The notes under the pieces: model-generated | Told to the model about the DNA's origin: nothing | Databases searched by the model: none | The model's input: only the letters and a program-made list of their open reading frames with translations | In this document: piece by piece, positions 35,661 to 47,395 of the stretch | Numbering within the stretch: position 1 is the stretch's first letter | Layout: each line of letters begins with the position of its first letter | Position numbers and translations under genes: made by a program | Origin: Siphonodentalium dalli | Taxonomy: Eukaryota > Mollusca > Scaphopoda > Gadilida > Siphonodentaliidae | Reading direction: 5' to 3' | Length of the DNA: 64,000 nt | NCBI GenBank assembly: GCA_032622095.1 | Contig: CP136066.1 | Span: 171,799,164-171,863,163, forward strand

Positions 35661-38600
35661 CGAGATGGCATGCTTGTCTCCAACTTCTAGTTTACATAAT
35701 TCGCACAATCTGTTACGCTGCCCCAGGTTAGGTAATGCTCTGGGCTAATTGTGTCTTGAACGTCCTGTAAGTTTTTATTTGTTTTTTTTTTCTGACCATT
35801 TTTACTTCTATTGTCGAACATCTGATTCCATATAATACTGTATATATACATCAGTCTTCTTAATATTCTGGTAGTATTTAATCATATTGTGGAGTACGGT
35901 CAGTGTCAGGATATCTGCTGGTATCTCCCATAGCTGTCCAAGAAAATATTTGCACATCTTCACTTGTATTAGTTCTGACTTGAATGTATCACATAGTCGG
36001 AGTAAATATCGCACATGGTCCGTAATATTACATGATTTTTTCAGGAGTAGATAATTTTCCGAGTAACCCAAAATTAACATGACCCGAGCAAGAATATAGG
36101 TTTATGCCAAATATTAACCACAAGAGCAAGAACACATACTTGTATAATAGTTTCCTAATTTCTACGATGGACCATGGCAATAGCCCGAGAGGATCCGATC
36201 ATATCAACAGGCATTCAGCGAAAAAAAAAATGATAAACAACAATACAGCTAAAACTCTATAAACAATATAACGACCATATATATGTGTGTATTTAGTAGA
36301 TAACATGGTGTTAACTGCCTGCTTCTCAAATTGTTACTGTCAGAAGGGGGAATGTCATGCATGTTAAACTGCCAGGTCCTCAATTTGTCAGTAACGGGGA
36401 AAATACACGTAGGCTAGAATTTTCAGATTTAATTTAGAAAGGGGGTCCTCCTACAGATTGGTGTAAAGATGACAAGGTCTACAGTATTTTCATTCACATT
36501 TATCTTAAATAAATGTACTAGTATTCATATTTATATCTATTATTTACTCATTTATTTATTTTGATTATTCGTGTACTCTTTCACAAAATAGTTTGTGTCA
36601 CTTAATATCTTTATTTTGATCTAAAAAGTTAATGGACTAGCATTCATACACGTATATATAAATGTACAAGTACTTATATTTATTATTTACTCATTTGTTT
36701 ATTTAGATAATTCGTGTACTCTTTCAAATATTGTTCTTTTTTCACTTAAACGGACATGGCTTATTCGAACCTCCAAATTGTTTTTACGTAATCTAGCGAC
36801 GGATACGATAGGTCGATAAATACACGAACTATTGATATATCGGCTTCATATGCTCTGAAAAACACTTGCCAAAGTCAGAGCCATTTTTCAACTTTTCGCC
36901 AGAAGTCAGGCAAACGCTCTTTATTGCTACCATATCAGATATAGACTACCACGGAACGCTCTTTTCTGTTCCATGTCGTGCAAATGGCTGTTTTGTGTTT
37001 GGTGCCAAAACACCGTATTCATAGTTGTATTTTTCATTACTTCATGCGTCTTTTTGGGTTACATGATGTTCTTAGAAAGGTAGTTCAGATATTTATCGAC
37101 CTATTTCGATACTGAGAAAAATTCAAAAGCGAATAATATTATGTGTATTTTGGAGCACAAACCGACATGCGGGCATTAATATCGTTATTTAGACAATTTG
37201 AAGATATTGTAGCATATTGTATTCTTAATATCTTTATTTAGACAATTTGAAGATGTTATAGCAATTATATTACTATTTTGATCCAAATAAGTTAAATGAC
37301 TATATTCATACATGTACATATTATTATTTATTGACAAAACCTATTTCAGTATTTGAAGACAGTATAGCAATTGTATCTGTACTATGGTCCAATAAGATAA
37401 TGGACAAGCATTCCCACATGTACATGCCATTATTTATTGACAGAAATCAGAAGGATGAAAAGCGTACATTCAACTCCCATGGTGCCTACAATATTAATGA
37501 TTCTGAGAGAAATTTTCAATACACATACATTCCAGTGAATTTAATTATCTGGGTACTGGTAGTTTTGTGCCGATGCACCGGTTTGGCTCTGCGAGCTGAA
37601 TTTTCCTTGATAGGTTACATATTGTCTGGTGTCATTTTGGTCCCTATTGTACTATCCATAAAGGGATGTTTTGATGTCGGTTATTGTACTGTCCGTAATG
37701 GGGTGTGTTTGGTGCTGGTTGTTGTACAACTGTGGGTAGAAACTAGACTTGGTATACTGGAAGTTTTCCCCAAACCGTGAGTAGGGACCTGACTTTCTAC
37801 GGTAATATCCATTGCTTTGCCTATTAATGTTCCTATCGAATTGTGGAGTTCTCTGATGCGGTTCTGTACCAGACATTCCTAGTGGCATTTTGACTGCCAC
37901 TTTAAGGTTAGAGACGAGGATGCCCGTTCCTCTTCCATTTAGATGCACTCCCTTTTGGGAGTACAATTTTGGCGTGATGTGACCTCTTGTCTCGATGTTG
38001 TTTTCGCATATATCAACATATGAATTGTTTAAATAATGATATTGAAGTTGAATATTGCAGAGTGTTAACCTTTTGTTCAAACTAGGATCATCTGCCCAGG
38101 CGAATGAGAGGGTCAGAACAATCTTACATTCTGGATGGCATGCTTGTCTCCAACTTCTAGTTTACATAATTCGCACAATCTGTTATATGTATCAATACCT
38201 AAATATCTACCCTTCTCGATTTCCAAGCTGTGTGAACTAGCACATGCCTCTCAATTTCGCTGCCCCAGGTTAGGTAATGCTCTGGGCTAATTGTGTCTTG
38301 AACGTCCTGTAAGTTTTTATTTGTTTTTTTTTTTCTGACCATTTTTACTTCTATTGTCGAACATCTGATTCCATATAATACTGTATATATACATCAGTCT
38401 TCTTAATATTCTGGTAGTATTTAATCATATTGTGGAGTACGGTCAGTGTCAGGATATCTGCTGGTATCTCCCATAGCTGTCCAAGAAAATATTTGCACAT
38501 CTTCACTTGTATTAGTTCTGACTTGAATGTATCACATAGTCGGAGTAAATATCGCACATGGTCCGTAATATTACATGATTTTTTCAGTAGTAGATAATTT

Positions 38601-40706
38601 TCCGAGTAACCCAAAATTAACATGACCCGAGCAAGAATATAGGTTTATGCCAAATATTAACCACAAGAGCAAGAACACATACTTGTATAATAGTTTCCTA
38701 ATTTCTACGATGGACCATGGCAATAGCCCGAGAGGATCCGATCATATCAACAGGCATTCAGCAAAAAAAAAAAAGATAAACAACAATACAGCTAAAACTC
38801 TATAAACAATATAACGACCATATATATGTGTGTATTTAGTAGATAACATGGTGTTAACTGCCTGCTTCTCAAATTGTTACTGTCAGAAGGGGGAATGTCA
38901 TGCATGTTAAACTGCCAGGTCCTCAATTTGTCAGTAACGGGGAAAATACACGTAGGCTATAATTTTCAGATTTAATTTAGAAAGGGGGTCCTCCTACAGA
39001 TTGGTGTAAAGATGACAAGGTCTACAGTATTTTCATTCACATTTATCTTAAATAAATGTACTAGTATTCATATTTATATCTATTATTTACTCATTTATTT
39101 ATTTTGATTATTCGTGTACTCTTTCACAAAATAGTTTGTGTCACTTAATATCTTTATTTTGATCTAAAAAGTTAATGGACTAGCATTCATACACGTATAT
39201 ATCTTTATTTACATTTATCTTAATAAATGTACAAGTACTTATATTTATTATTTACTCATTTGTTTATTTAGATAATTCGTGTACTCTTTCAAATATTGTT
39301 CTTTTTTCACTTAAACGGACATGGCTCATTCGAACCTCCAAATTGTTTTTACGTAATCTAGCGACGGATACGATAGGTCGATAAATACACGAACTATTGA
39401 TATATCGGCTTCATATGCTCTGAAAAACACTTGCCAAAGTCAGAGCCATTTTTCAACTTTTCGCCAGAAGTCAGGCAAACGCTCTTTATTGCTACCATAT
39501 CAGATATAGACTACCACGGAACGCTCTTTTCTGTTCCATGTCGTGCAAATGGCTGTTTTGTGTTTGGGGCCAAAACACCGTATTCATAGTTGTATTTTTC
39601 ATTACTTCATGCGTCTTTTTGGGTTACATCATGTTCTTAGAAAGGTAGTTCAGATATTTATCGACCTATTTCGATACTGAGAAAAATTCAAAAGCGAATA
39701 ATATTATGTGTATTTTGGAGCACAAACCGCCATGCGGGCATTAATATCGTTATTTAGACAATTTGAAGATATTGTAGCATATTGTATTCTTAATATCTTT
39801 ATTTAGACAATTTGAAGATGTTATAGCAATTATATTACTATTTTGATCCAAATAAGTTAAATGACTATATGCATACATGTACATATTATTATTTATTGAC
39901 AAAACCTATTTCAGTATTTGAAGACAGTATAGCAATTGTATCTGTACTATGGTCCAGTCCAATAAGATAATGGACAAGCATTCCTACATGTACATGCCAT
40001 TATTTATTGACAGAAATCAGAAGGTTGAAAAGCGTACATTCAACTCCCATGGTGCCTACAATATTAATGATTCTGAGAGAAATTTTCAATACACATACAT
40101 TCCAGTGAATTTAATTATCTGGGTACTGGTAGTTTTGTGCCGATGCACCGGTTTGGCTCTGCGAACTGAATTTTCCTTGATAGGTTACATATTGTCTGGT
40201 GTCATTTTGGTCCCTATTGTACTATCCATAAAGGGATGTTTTGATGTCGGTTATTGTACTGTCCGTAATGGGGTGTGTTTGGTGCTGGTTGTTGTACAAC
40301 TGTGGGTAGAAACTAGACTTGGTATACTGGAAGTTTTCCCCAAACCGTGAGTAGGGACCTGACTTTCTACGGTAATATCCATTGCTTTGCCTATTAATGT
40401 TCCTATCGAATTGTGGAGTTCTCTGATGCGGTTCTGTACCAGACATTCCTAGTGGCATTTTGACTGCCACTGTAAGGTTAGAGACGAGGATGCCCGTTCC
40501 TCTTCCATTTAGATGCACTCCCTTTTGGGAGTACAATTTTGGCGTGATGTGACCTCTTGTCTCGATGTTGTTTTCGCATATATCAACATATGAATTGTTT
40601 AAATAATGATATTGAAGTTGAATATTGCAGAGTGTTAACCTTTTGTTCAAACTAGGATCATCTGCCCAGGCGAATGAGAGGGTCAGAACAATCTTACATT
40701 CTGGGT
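35661..40706. repeat. Recent tandem duplication, 2.5 kb x 2
   Basis: GGCATGCTTGTCTCCAACTT at 35668 recurs at 38137, and the copies run in parallel to CTTACATTCTG (38128 and about 40703). The period is 2543 bp on the left and 2570 bp on the right. The first copy lacks about 70 bp near 35713. Differences are otherwise a few substitutions and small indels. Each copy carries the last about 140 codons of the SGNH-like ORF and one copy of the AACGCTCTTTATT-family segment. Confidence 0.95.
37652..38127 (-). pseudogene. Duplicated 3' part of the SGNH-like ORF1
   Basis: 142 codons are almost identical to 40222-40650 (CENNIETRGHITPKLYSQKG then VHLNGRGTG), but with no upstream part: the tandem-duplication junction at about 38128 cuts it off. 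It has no promoter or start of its own. Its ORF remains open, in keeping with a recent duplication. Confidence 0.8.
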
Positions 40707-41004
40707 TTCTTTCTTCAATATGCTCAATCAGTTCGCAATGGCGCTTTGCACATTATTTAACATCTTCTACTTCTAACTGACTTTCAGCATCATTATTAAC
40801 TGATTCATCTACGCTGCCCTCCTGCCATGGAATGTGCTCGTCACGTGTACAAACACACAATCAAAGTTATGTTCCTCCATATCATTTATTGCAGAAAGCG
40901 CCTCGTCACTTTTTGTTGTTTCTGCTCCATACAGAAATCATCCAGCATGTATACGGTCGAGAGAGTTCCCAATAAGAAGAACTTTCTGCTTACCTCTTAC
41001 TTGA
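40222..41004 (-). pseudogene. SGNH/GDSL esterase-like domain of a retrotransposon ORF1 (3' part)
   Basis: Reading leftward from 41004: VRGKQKVLLIGNSLDRIH (SGNH block I, with GNS in place of the usual GDS), then AINDMEEHNFDCVFVHV (second strand, normally HVGTND), then ERNPECKIVLTLS and PKLYSQKGVHLNGRGTGILV (block V, D-x-x-H, with Lys where Asp is expected). The C-terminal tail is basic, Asn/Gln rich. SGNH esterase domains occur in ORF1 of CR1-like LINEs and in related invertebrate retroelements. In-frame stops near 40930 and 40770 and two altered catalytic residues make this a dead copy. The 5' part lies at 41407-41806 and 43434-43613, separated by two transposon insertions. Confidence 0.7.
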
Positions 41005-41406
41005 GCTGAAATTGTCATTGTCACCCCCTTTCGTTCAGTTGGGTACCCAGTTTTTTAAAACTTACAGTTGGGTACCCAGCTTTTATAAAATTTACAGTTG
41101 GGTACCCAGCTTTATGAGCAGTAAATCTGCAGTGCCTATGTCCTATGCATACAATTCTTCTCCGCTATTATTTTCAATAATCGTGACGAATAGACATCAT
41201 AATTCATATGTAAACAAGAATTCACACATTTACCAGGTTCATTTCGCAATCAACTGAGGGCAATCACTAATTAAATCAAGCTCTGTGTGAGATTTCATAA
41301 AGCTGGGTACCCAAAGTAAATTTTACAAAAGCTGGGTACCCAACTGTAAATAAAAATAAGCTGGGTACCCAACTGAACGAAAGGGGGTGACAGTGACCAT
41401 TTCAGC
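41005..41406. mobile_element. 402-bp MITE with 9-bp target duplications (Mutator-like?)
   Basis: Terminal inverted repeats of about 45 bp: GCTGAAATTGTCATTGTCAC at the left and GTGACAGTGACCATTTCAGC at the right, continuing through CCCTTTCGTTCAGTTGGG. They are flanked by a perfect direct repeat CTTACTTGA (40996-41004 and 41407-41415). Each subterminal region has three copies of GGGTACCCAGCTT in mirrored orientation. There is no ORF. A 9-bp duplication fits Mutator-like elements, though the TIR is not one I can name. Removing the element rejoins the SGNH-like ORF. Confidence 0.92.
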
Positions 41407-41806
41407 CTTACTTGAGGCTCTGTCGCATAGATTTCAATCCTGTTCCGAATGTGTTTCGATCACTGGATCTGATTTTGCTCTTATTAGTTACTCTAACCGA
41501 GATTTGCTATCATGTTCCGGATGTATATTGATCATTGGAACTGATTTTTCTAGGGCCTCTTTTATTTTTCTCCTTAACTCCGCCATTCGCGATGTAATTT
41601 CCTTAGTTACACAGTTTTGCACCACATCCGAAATTGAGTTGGTCAGATCAGATGCCATATTTCCAGATTCAACAGGTTTCATTGTGGCCACTTTGAAGAG
41701 GGAGTCCTCTATTCTAGAGAGTACTTCTGGTACATCATAAACTTCATCTGTATTAACCATTGCCGGTTGTACAGGCACACTGAAATCCATTACTTTCGCA
41801 TGAATC
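41407..41806 (-). pseudogene. SGNH-like ORF1, middle part
   Basis: Leftward from 41806 the frame carries MDFSVPVQPAMVNTDEVYDV and a helical acidic/basic stretch (TSRMAELRRKIKEALEKS) that could form a coiled coil, a usual feature of LINE ORF1 N-termini. A stop occurs at 41488, so about 25 codons before the MITE junction are broken. It joins 43434 on the right after removal of the CAG...CTG element. Confidence 0.7.
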
Positions 41807-43433
41807 CAGGGGGGGGGGGTCTGCAGTGGGTGGTCCAGAGGCGGAAAAAATGGTGCTTGTAAATTTTTTCCAAAATGGGTTTTTCCCTTTCTAAACTAAA
41901 TTCTCATTGAAAAGTTCTTATCCATTAAGAAATGTTCATATAATAAGTTCAATTTACAAGTACTGACCATGTAATGTTGTTTGTAAGCATGTTAGTACCA
42001 TGCTTGTTGGTATAGGGCTATATAGGCAGCTAAAGTGACTCCTTAGCCTCAGATTTAGCAACATTCTGGATTTCACAGTATCCCGGACCACTTCACAGTG
42101 GACCACCGTATTAACGTTCAGGAAACTTATGATCAACGGAAGAAATATTTAGTAACAAAATTAATATATTATCTGAATAAAAGTAATAAAACAAAAAAAC
42201 TCTCTCACTAATTGGATACTACATGGTGAATACTCAATGATGACTACTAGTAGATATCATTAACCTGATTGTTGCATAACATGAAATTGAAAAGGGTATC
42301 TCTTAAATTTATAATGTCTTAAATACTGTCTTGTTCTGGCATGTAATCAAATTCATTCCTTTTGGTTATTTCTCATCTTGAATGATTGCAAGTAATGTTA
42401 ATTTGCAACAATTATCCAAATAAAACTGAATTGGTTATGATGAATGGCATTACTGTTTACTGCTCAGACAATCCCAAATGAAGGTGACGCTATTCTCATT
42501 GAATTTCCAAACTTCATCTGGGAGCTTTACTGCTCAACAAGACGAAACTAAAATACTAATTGTATACTGTTATCACTTACAAATAGATGAACTGAAATAA
42601 TGTGATGCATTCAGATGCATTGAGAAATGACAACCGACACTTAACTTATATTGCAAAAACTTTGTATGGACTGAATTTCATAAAGTCGAACAGGGCCCAT
42701 AACTCTGGTAGGCATTGGTGGTCACAACCCGCGATATTATGCATATTCGTCCCCCATTTCTGGTCCGTCACCATGCCATAGGGCATCAAATATGACAACT
42801 GACTCTTGAGTTAAAATTCAAAATGTTTGTACGGACAGAGTCCGACAGACGGCTCGAGACGTCAACTATATATCCGCCGACTAATATCGGGCAGTATAAT
42901 AACCATATATCTATGTGTATGCATAACCAAAAACAATTCCCCTCCCACCCCATCCCGTTGGATAAGACTAAAGAGTTCTTTGATCATGCATATATAATTG
43001 TGGAACCCCTGACCTGTTTACCACTATTTACACTGGCCAGTGTTCTCTGTCAGACACAACACACTCGATATATTAAGGCTATAATGGGGTCTTGGGCAAT
43101 TTGTGACATATAGTGTACCTGCAATGCTTAATTAATATTGTTGTTAGATACTGAAAACACCATGCAGGAAACACATGGAAATACAGTATATTTTTCGTGT
43201 TTCTGATCTGTGTTTACCAATTAGTAAGGCAGTTAACACAGTTATTGAAGAACGGCTAAAAAAAAACCTCTGAAATTTTGATAAAAACATGAGAAACGGG
43301 GGGTGGGTCCCCAAAATTTTGGAGGAAAAAAATATTTTTTTTGCAAAAATGGGGTGGTGGGTCCCTCGAGGTCGGAAAAAAACTTTTTGGGCCCTATATG
43401 TGTAATTTTTTTCCAGACCCCCCCCCCCCCCTG
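41807..43433. mobile_element. 1627-bp DNA transposon, CAGGGG...CCCCTG ends (hAT-like, non-autonomous)
   Basis: The left end is CAGGGGGGGGGGGTCTG and the right end CAGACCCCCCCCCCCCCCTG. The flanking direct repeat ATGAATC lies at 41800-41806 and 43434-43440. CAGGG termini with a 7-8 bp duplication suggest the hAT superfamily; the exact repeat is 7 bp, so this is not certain. Beyond about 17 bp the arms diverge, although GGGTGGT-type blocks lie near both ends. No transposase ORF is present. Confidence 0.85.
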
Positions 43434-43613
43434 ATGAATCTGCTTGTTTTTAGCCTTCACGATAGTTGGATCCAGATTTTCTTGCACAGCCTTTGACACC
43501 AGCCGAAAGCCATCAAAATCAGTTTGTGTTGCCATCGATCCTTTTATGTTACTAATGATATCTTCCGTTTGAGTATCTATTGTTTCTTTTGTGTTACCAA
43601 TGATATCACTCTA
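43434..43613 (-). pseudogene. SGNH-like ORF1, N-terminal part
   Basis: From an ATG at 43535 the frame reads MATQTDFDGFRLVSKAVQEN then KAKNKQIH, where the transposon target lies. The frame is also open upstream (ETIDTQTEDIISNIKGS) to a TAG at about 43610, preceded by TGTCTATAG, which could be an acceptor, so the true N-terminus may be further upstream. It reads straight into AKVMDFSVPV at 41806 once the insertion is removed. Confidence 0.65.
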
Positions 43614-44401
43614 TAGACACAATGTTCATGACATGGAGTTAAGTTGGAACTCTGCTTTCAGTGCTGCACTGAGAACAATAAACCATGTCATAGTATTGAC
43701 CTACTTAGGATTGATTATAGGAGAGATACGGAAATGTGGTAAGTGAACAACACAGTATATGGTAATCCATAAACTCTCTATTCACACCTAACCAAACTGT
43801 TGTTCTTTTAGGCTCCAATTCTTCGTATTCTATAGTGCACATAAATTCTAAGCTCTGAAGACAGTGTGGTCACTTTCGTGTCAACAGTGACGATCTTATT
43901 CCATGATTGATTGATTACTGTAGTTTTAGCCGCTAGGCCATACGACCAAGAACAGAATCCGGGTAAAAAAAGTTCGTAACTAAAACTCCCTCAGGTACAG
44001 TACATTATCGGACTCAAAATGAGGCGCTTCTATGCAGATTATCTACCTAAAATAAGTTATATTATAAGCAGATAATGTTCGGTATATCGGGAGGACAGGC
44101 TGAGAATCTGGATACAGGTAATTTCCTCTTGGTGATTGACATATGTGTAGATAAATCAGACAATGGAGTAGATTAAAACAATGAGGTATATCTACATATA
44201 CAAATAAAAGCACACAAGAGGAATGTTTCCACTTGGAGTCAGGAATATAAATTCAAGAACTGACTAGTGTGCAATCATACTATAAAACATAAAAGTAGTA
44301 CAAGCATAGATAAGTAACTAAAGAGCACGAAATTATAAAGGATCCACAACAAAATATGTAAAGTAGCTTTTAAAATAAGATTTTGCATTGGTAAGGTATT
44401 T

Positions 44402-45466
44402 ATGATATTTGATGAATCGTGCATGCACCTTTATCAATGCGTCAAACTGACGGTTTGGGGTGAGACAGAAGAATGTCATCTTTCACCCGACCGACAGCCT
44501 CAGTTCACAAATACTGTAGTGTTTAATCGTTTCTCATCAAGTATCTGGTCAAATTTTGATAGTTCAAATATGAACCTCTGGTGCTGGTCTAACTGTAGTT
44601 GTCTGTCTTGAGTGCTGCCACCAGCACACTTTTCTGTAGAAACGACAGCAGAGTATGTGACCGGTTTGGATTTGATAATCGAGCACCAACTATTTTCTTT
44701 GCAAGATATTATAGATGTTTCTCAGCCTTACACCGTTGAAGTTTGAATTCATAGCCCCATATAAGACATGAACGATCAATTGCAGCATGTGCACCTTGAC
44801 AGTTTAAAAACGGATTTGGTTTAGTTCAATCCTTATGATCATAACCACAAACAGAACAGCGTGCACAGATGGTTTCTTTATTTTTACAATGTTCCTTTTG
44901 ATGACCATACCCCTGACAAATCGTAAGGGATTTGTAACACATGTAGACAGATATATCTTCATAAGTTCAATGTTCAACATTCAATGCGGGCAGATATTCG
45001 CACCGTTTGAAAGTCAAAAGATAACAATCCAAAAGAATTTTAGTCCATCAACTGTCTTAGAAAATCTGCAAACATCAGTAACTCCCTGTGGAGCCAACTT
45101 AGGCAATATCTCCAACCCATGAGTCGGAGATATCGCGGGTTCGCAGAATTGCTCTGCTATTATTCAATGTTTTGTCAGGAACAACCGTCACTGGTGTTCG
45201 TGTAATAGCGGCGACAAAGCAACTGATTGAACTTTCTTTGAACATTCAATCCGGAGAGGGCCAGTTACTGGCCCGGTCCTGACCTGTTTAGCAGATTACA
45301 ATTGTCCAGCAACACTTTGAAGTGTCTTATCAATGACAAATACAGGTCTTTTAATAGTCGGGTCGAACCTAAGACCCAAGTACTGAGGGAATACCCCATC
45401 ATCATTGGAACTAAGTGGGTTATCATTCTCACGATCAGATCGTGTTTTTTTGGTTTGAGTTGCCAT
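44402..45466 (-). pseudogene. Jockey-like LINE ORF1 (gag) with zinc knuckles, frameshifted
   Basis: Leftward from an ATG at 45466: MATQTKKTRSDRENDNPLSS, then RPVFVIDKTLQSVAGQL, TGPLRIECSKKVQS, TPVTVVPDKTLNNSRAILRT and RDISDSWVGDIA. Near 44950-44780 there are consecutive knuckles: CQGYGHQKEHC, CARCSVCGYDHKD (its last Cys position is now a stop) and NCQGAHAAIDRSC. The end reads KIVGARLSNPNRSH. This order, two RRM-like or gag-like segments followed by CCHC knuckles, is the ORF1 layout of invertebrate Jockey-type LINEs; the protein packages the element RNA. Several frame changes are needed and no ORF2 follows, so it is a 3'-truncated or deleted remnant. Confidence 0.82.
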
Positions 45467-46090
45467 ATAAAATGCCCAAACAAAAAATCGCCAACTAACC
45501 CAGCAGCCGCAGAATACCCCTCCAATTCTGGTCTGACCAAAGAATGGTACATAGCTGAAGCGGTGACCCGTTTAGCCACTGCATGTAACAACCTCGTGGT
45601 ACCTCCCAAAGTGAAACCGGTGTGAACAATACATAATGCAACATTCAGCAATCATCAGGAAGCACACCAAAGAGACAGGAGAGAACAGAAACATACATCA
45701 TACATGAACAAACAGAAAACAGTTCTTCAAACATCAGATGAACAATACAACAGATAACAAAAATTAATCTGAAACACTGCGGTGGCGTCATTAGCTGATT
45801 GATTGAGTCGGGTTAACTCAACCACCCGTCTTGAGATGTATGACCAAAGTGGACCATGACCGAAGCCATACCCACGGGTCGATGCCTCGCGTGATACGGC
45901 CACCCTAGTACCGCAATGACTCATACACCACCTCATGTGATGCACCTCACGGCAAGCAGGGTGCCACGTTAGGGGACTCTTATCCCAAGTCTCGTACCTG
46001 ACGCAGACACTCCGCTCACTGTTCCGTCCAACTCCACGCTTCCGCCGTCCAGTAAGTGCCACCATTTTTTGGGACGGAATTCCGCCCCTA
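45467..46090 (-). other. Probable 5' UTR of the Jockey-like LINE
   Basis: The stretch upstream of the ORF1 start is clearly more GC-rich than its surroundings (for example CACGGCAAGCAGGGTGCCAC). It has long but unrecognisable ORFs on both strands, including a 112-codon minus frame at 45727-46065. GC-rich leaders are common in LINEs. At its right end (46.02-46.05 kb) it carries CTGTTCCGTCCAACTCCACG, shared with the 31 kb foldback, which may mark an element border. Confidence 0.4.
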
Positions 46091-46559
46091 CTATTTTCGG
46101 ATACGACGTCATGAGCTAATGGCGTAGTATCTGTACTGCTTTCCTATACTCCAGTACACCTGGATTTCAGGTGACGCTATATATATTAACGACGTAATCC
46201 CCAGAAACTGAGAAAGGTATGTCGGCACTTACTAGTCGCTATATGCTGGAACGTTGCGTTGCGCCTTAGCGTAGTGGAGGCTGATCGCTAGGAACGAGTC
46301 CATCTTACCCCTCGAAACGAGGTGGCGTTGGGTGGGAGACCCATTCTACCCGGGTCCCACACGGGGTGGGACTTATAAGCATTGAATCATTTTGCTGAAC
46401 TAATCTGATGGTAATCTCATCTAATGGTGAACAGTGTGATACATTTATTAATCATCCTGCTAAACATCTACACGTAAATAGGTGATCATCTGTGTTATTT
46501 TAATCTGGTTGCAGATAATGTCCTTTCTCAACCTGATTGTCAGTCAGATTCACACGATA

Positions 46560-46860
46560 CATGTTTAAAGCCACATGGCGGTTTGCGCTCCAAAATACAA
46601 ATAACATTATTCGCATTGGCCTTGGCAACAAACAGAAAGAACATCAAAATGTAGATAGCCTTTGTCCGTATACAAATAAGAAATATCGCATAAACAGTAT
46701 GTTATTGTCATATCTTTGACCATTGTTATGTAAACAAAAGCATAAAAAGTTACTTTTCTGGTGTTTGTTTATATTATGATGGTAAACATAAAGAGCGTTC
46801 TTTGTTGATGAATACCTGATATGGAACTAATAAAGAGCGTTTATGCAATTTGTGTGTGAT
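46560..46860 (-). repeat. AACGCTCTTTATT-family copy, inverted
   Basis: GTTTGCGCTCCAAAATACA at 46579 is the complement of TGTATTTTGGAGCACAAAC seen at 37140 and 39710. AATAAAGAGCGTTT near 46828 and TAAAGAGCGTTC near 46790 are the complements of the paired motif. The order is reversed relative to the 36.7 and 39.3 kb copies, as expected for an inverted copy, but it is fragmentary. Confidence 0.6.
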
Positions 46861-47039
46861 TAGCCAGTAGCATTGTGCTGTCTTCTGTGACACAATCAGG
46901 CTCTTGCTTAGGTAAAATATAGTAGGTCTTTATGATAACATGCTGTTTACGCGATGGTCATGGTATATCTGAACGGAACTGTATGCGTTTTAATGTTTTT
47001 CTGTTTACTGTGTTTGGAACAAATATGAATATTTTCGAC

Positions 47040-47395
47040 AATTAAGGCCGCACGTGCCTTTAATGCTCTTAGTGCACCCAAAGGTTGACAGTAATTTCGG
47101 TGACATATCGTTTTCCATAGCCGGACCGACTCTCTGGAATTCTCTATAGCTGATCATCCACAGCTGTCCTGGATATGATGAATTCAAAGGTCTTATGAAA
47201 ACTCATTTATTAATGGAATATTATTCTGAACATTTAGACGTGAAACAATGAACCAGCTTTCACTGCGGGTTACATAATTATCGCATGTTTGAACTGTAAA
47301 TTTTGGAATTTGTTAATTTATTTTAAATTTTTCAAGCGCCTTGAAACCTCTGATATGTGCGTTATACAAGAAATGTGTGTGATATAGTAAATTAA
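47040..47395 (+). pseudogene. LINE 3' end (L2/CR1-like), short remnant
   Basis: The plus strand codes for DISFSIAGPTLWNSL, a stop, then EFKGLMKTHLLMEYY, the C-terminal signature of L2- and CR1-like ORF2 (S-x-A-G-P-x-L-W-N-S-L then F-K-x-x-L-K-T-H-L). It is followed by AAGCGCCTTGAAACCTCTGA and GTGCGTTATACAAG, which match the AGCGCCTTGAG...GCGCTATA type of 3' tail that such LINEs share with their SINEs. The 5' part is missing. Confidence 0.75.

Noticed and set aside
45265-45651. Long ORFs on both strands (128 and 107 codons)
   Set aside because: The biologically meaningful frame here is a third one, the start of the Jockey-like ORF1 (MATQTKKTRSDREN); the two long ORFs are shadows.
46240-46390. 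Possible tRNA- or 5S-derived SINE head
   Set aside because: TAGCGTAGTGG resembles a pol III A box, but no proper B box (GGTTCGANTCC) follows at the right distance and there is no tRNA fold or 5S match I can defend.
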